From NCBI GenBank assembly GCA_001443495.1, contig LDXR01000039.1, forward strand, positions 1 to 5,141: DNA of 5,141 nt. Direction: 5' to 3'. The notes beneath the pieces were generated by a model. It did not search any database and was not told where the DNA came from. It was given only the letters and a program-made list of their open reading frames with translations. This DNA is from a candidate division NC10 bacterium CSP1-5. GTDB lineage: Bacteria; Methylomirabilota; Methylomirabilia; Methylomirabilales; CSP1-5. The first letter of the stretch is position 1. Each line of letters opens with the position of its first letter. A program made the translations under genes and the position numbers. Positions 5,052 to 5,141 of this stretch are shown here, in pieces.

Positions 5052-5141
5052 CCGGCAGCGTCCTACTCTTCCATAGAGCGACCCTATAGTACCATCGGCG
5101 CTGGAGGGCTTAACGGCCGAGTTCGGGATGGGATCGGGTGT
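5052..5141 (-). rRNA. rrf: 5S ribosomal RNA, 3' part (runs off the right edge)
   Basis: The - strand contains the conserved 5S core: ATCCCATCCCGAACTCGG, then GTTAAGCCCTCCAGCGCCGA, then TGGTACTA. The 3' strand of helix I, GCTGCCGGA, ends near 5052. About 90 of the usual 110-120 nucleotides are visible. The 5' end and presumably the 23S and 16S genes lie beyond the window. The exact 3' end could be one or two bases different. Confidence 0.93.

Overview
The window is a nested pair of insertion sequences beside the 3' end of a ribosomal RNA operon, in what looks like a Gram-negative (two-membrane) bacterium of moderate G+C content. The diderm inference rests on a truncated gene whose product resembles MlaC/Ttg2D, a periplasmic phospholipid-transport protein. 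The partial 5S rRNA is clearly bacterial. I cannot place the phylum from sequence alone.

Layout. Positions 1-218 are flanking DNA with no gene I recognise. Positions 219-4685 are an IS21-family element. It carries tandem ~22-bp repeats at its left end (222-310) and matching inverted repeats at its right end (4592-4682), with istA (390-1934, DDE transposase) and istB (3814-4542, AAA+ ATPase helper) on the + strand. Between istA and istB sits a complete IS1380-family element (1997-3745, 1749 bp). It has 17-bp imperfect terminal inverted repeats, a 4-bp CTAG target duplication, and an intact transposase on the - strand (2232-3650). Removing it and one CTAG copy rebuilds an IS21 element of about 2.7 kb with a 126-bp istA-istB gap.

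Right of the IS21 element, the - strand carries the first ~70 codons of an mlaC-like gene (4686-4897), cut off exactly at the IS21 terminus. Upstream of it in its own direction are a rho-independent terminator (about 5001-5040) and the 3' part of a 5S rRNA gene (5052-5141, running off the window).

How it works together. IstA (cut/strand transfer) and IstB (ATP-dependent target selection) normally act as a pair. All three transposition genes here have full-length frames, but the IS1380 insertion separates istB from the promoter it would share with istA. The IS21 element has no recognisable target duplication, and the missing part of the mlaC-like gene is not on its left side. The locus has therefore probably been rearranged, or joined in assembly, since a simple insertion. 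I found no CRISPR array, tRNA, or defence or biosynthetic system. The most interesting points are the nested architecture, the split istAB pair, a perfect 13-bp inverted repeat around the IS1380 transposase leader, and the broken lipid-transport gene.
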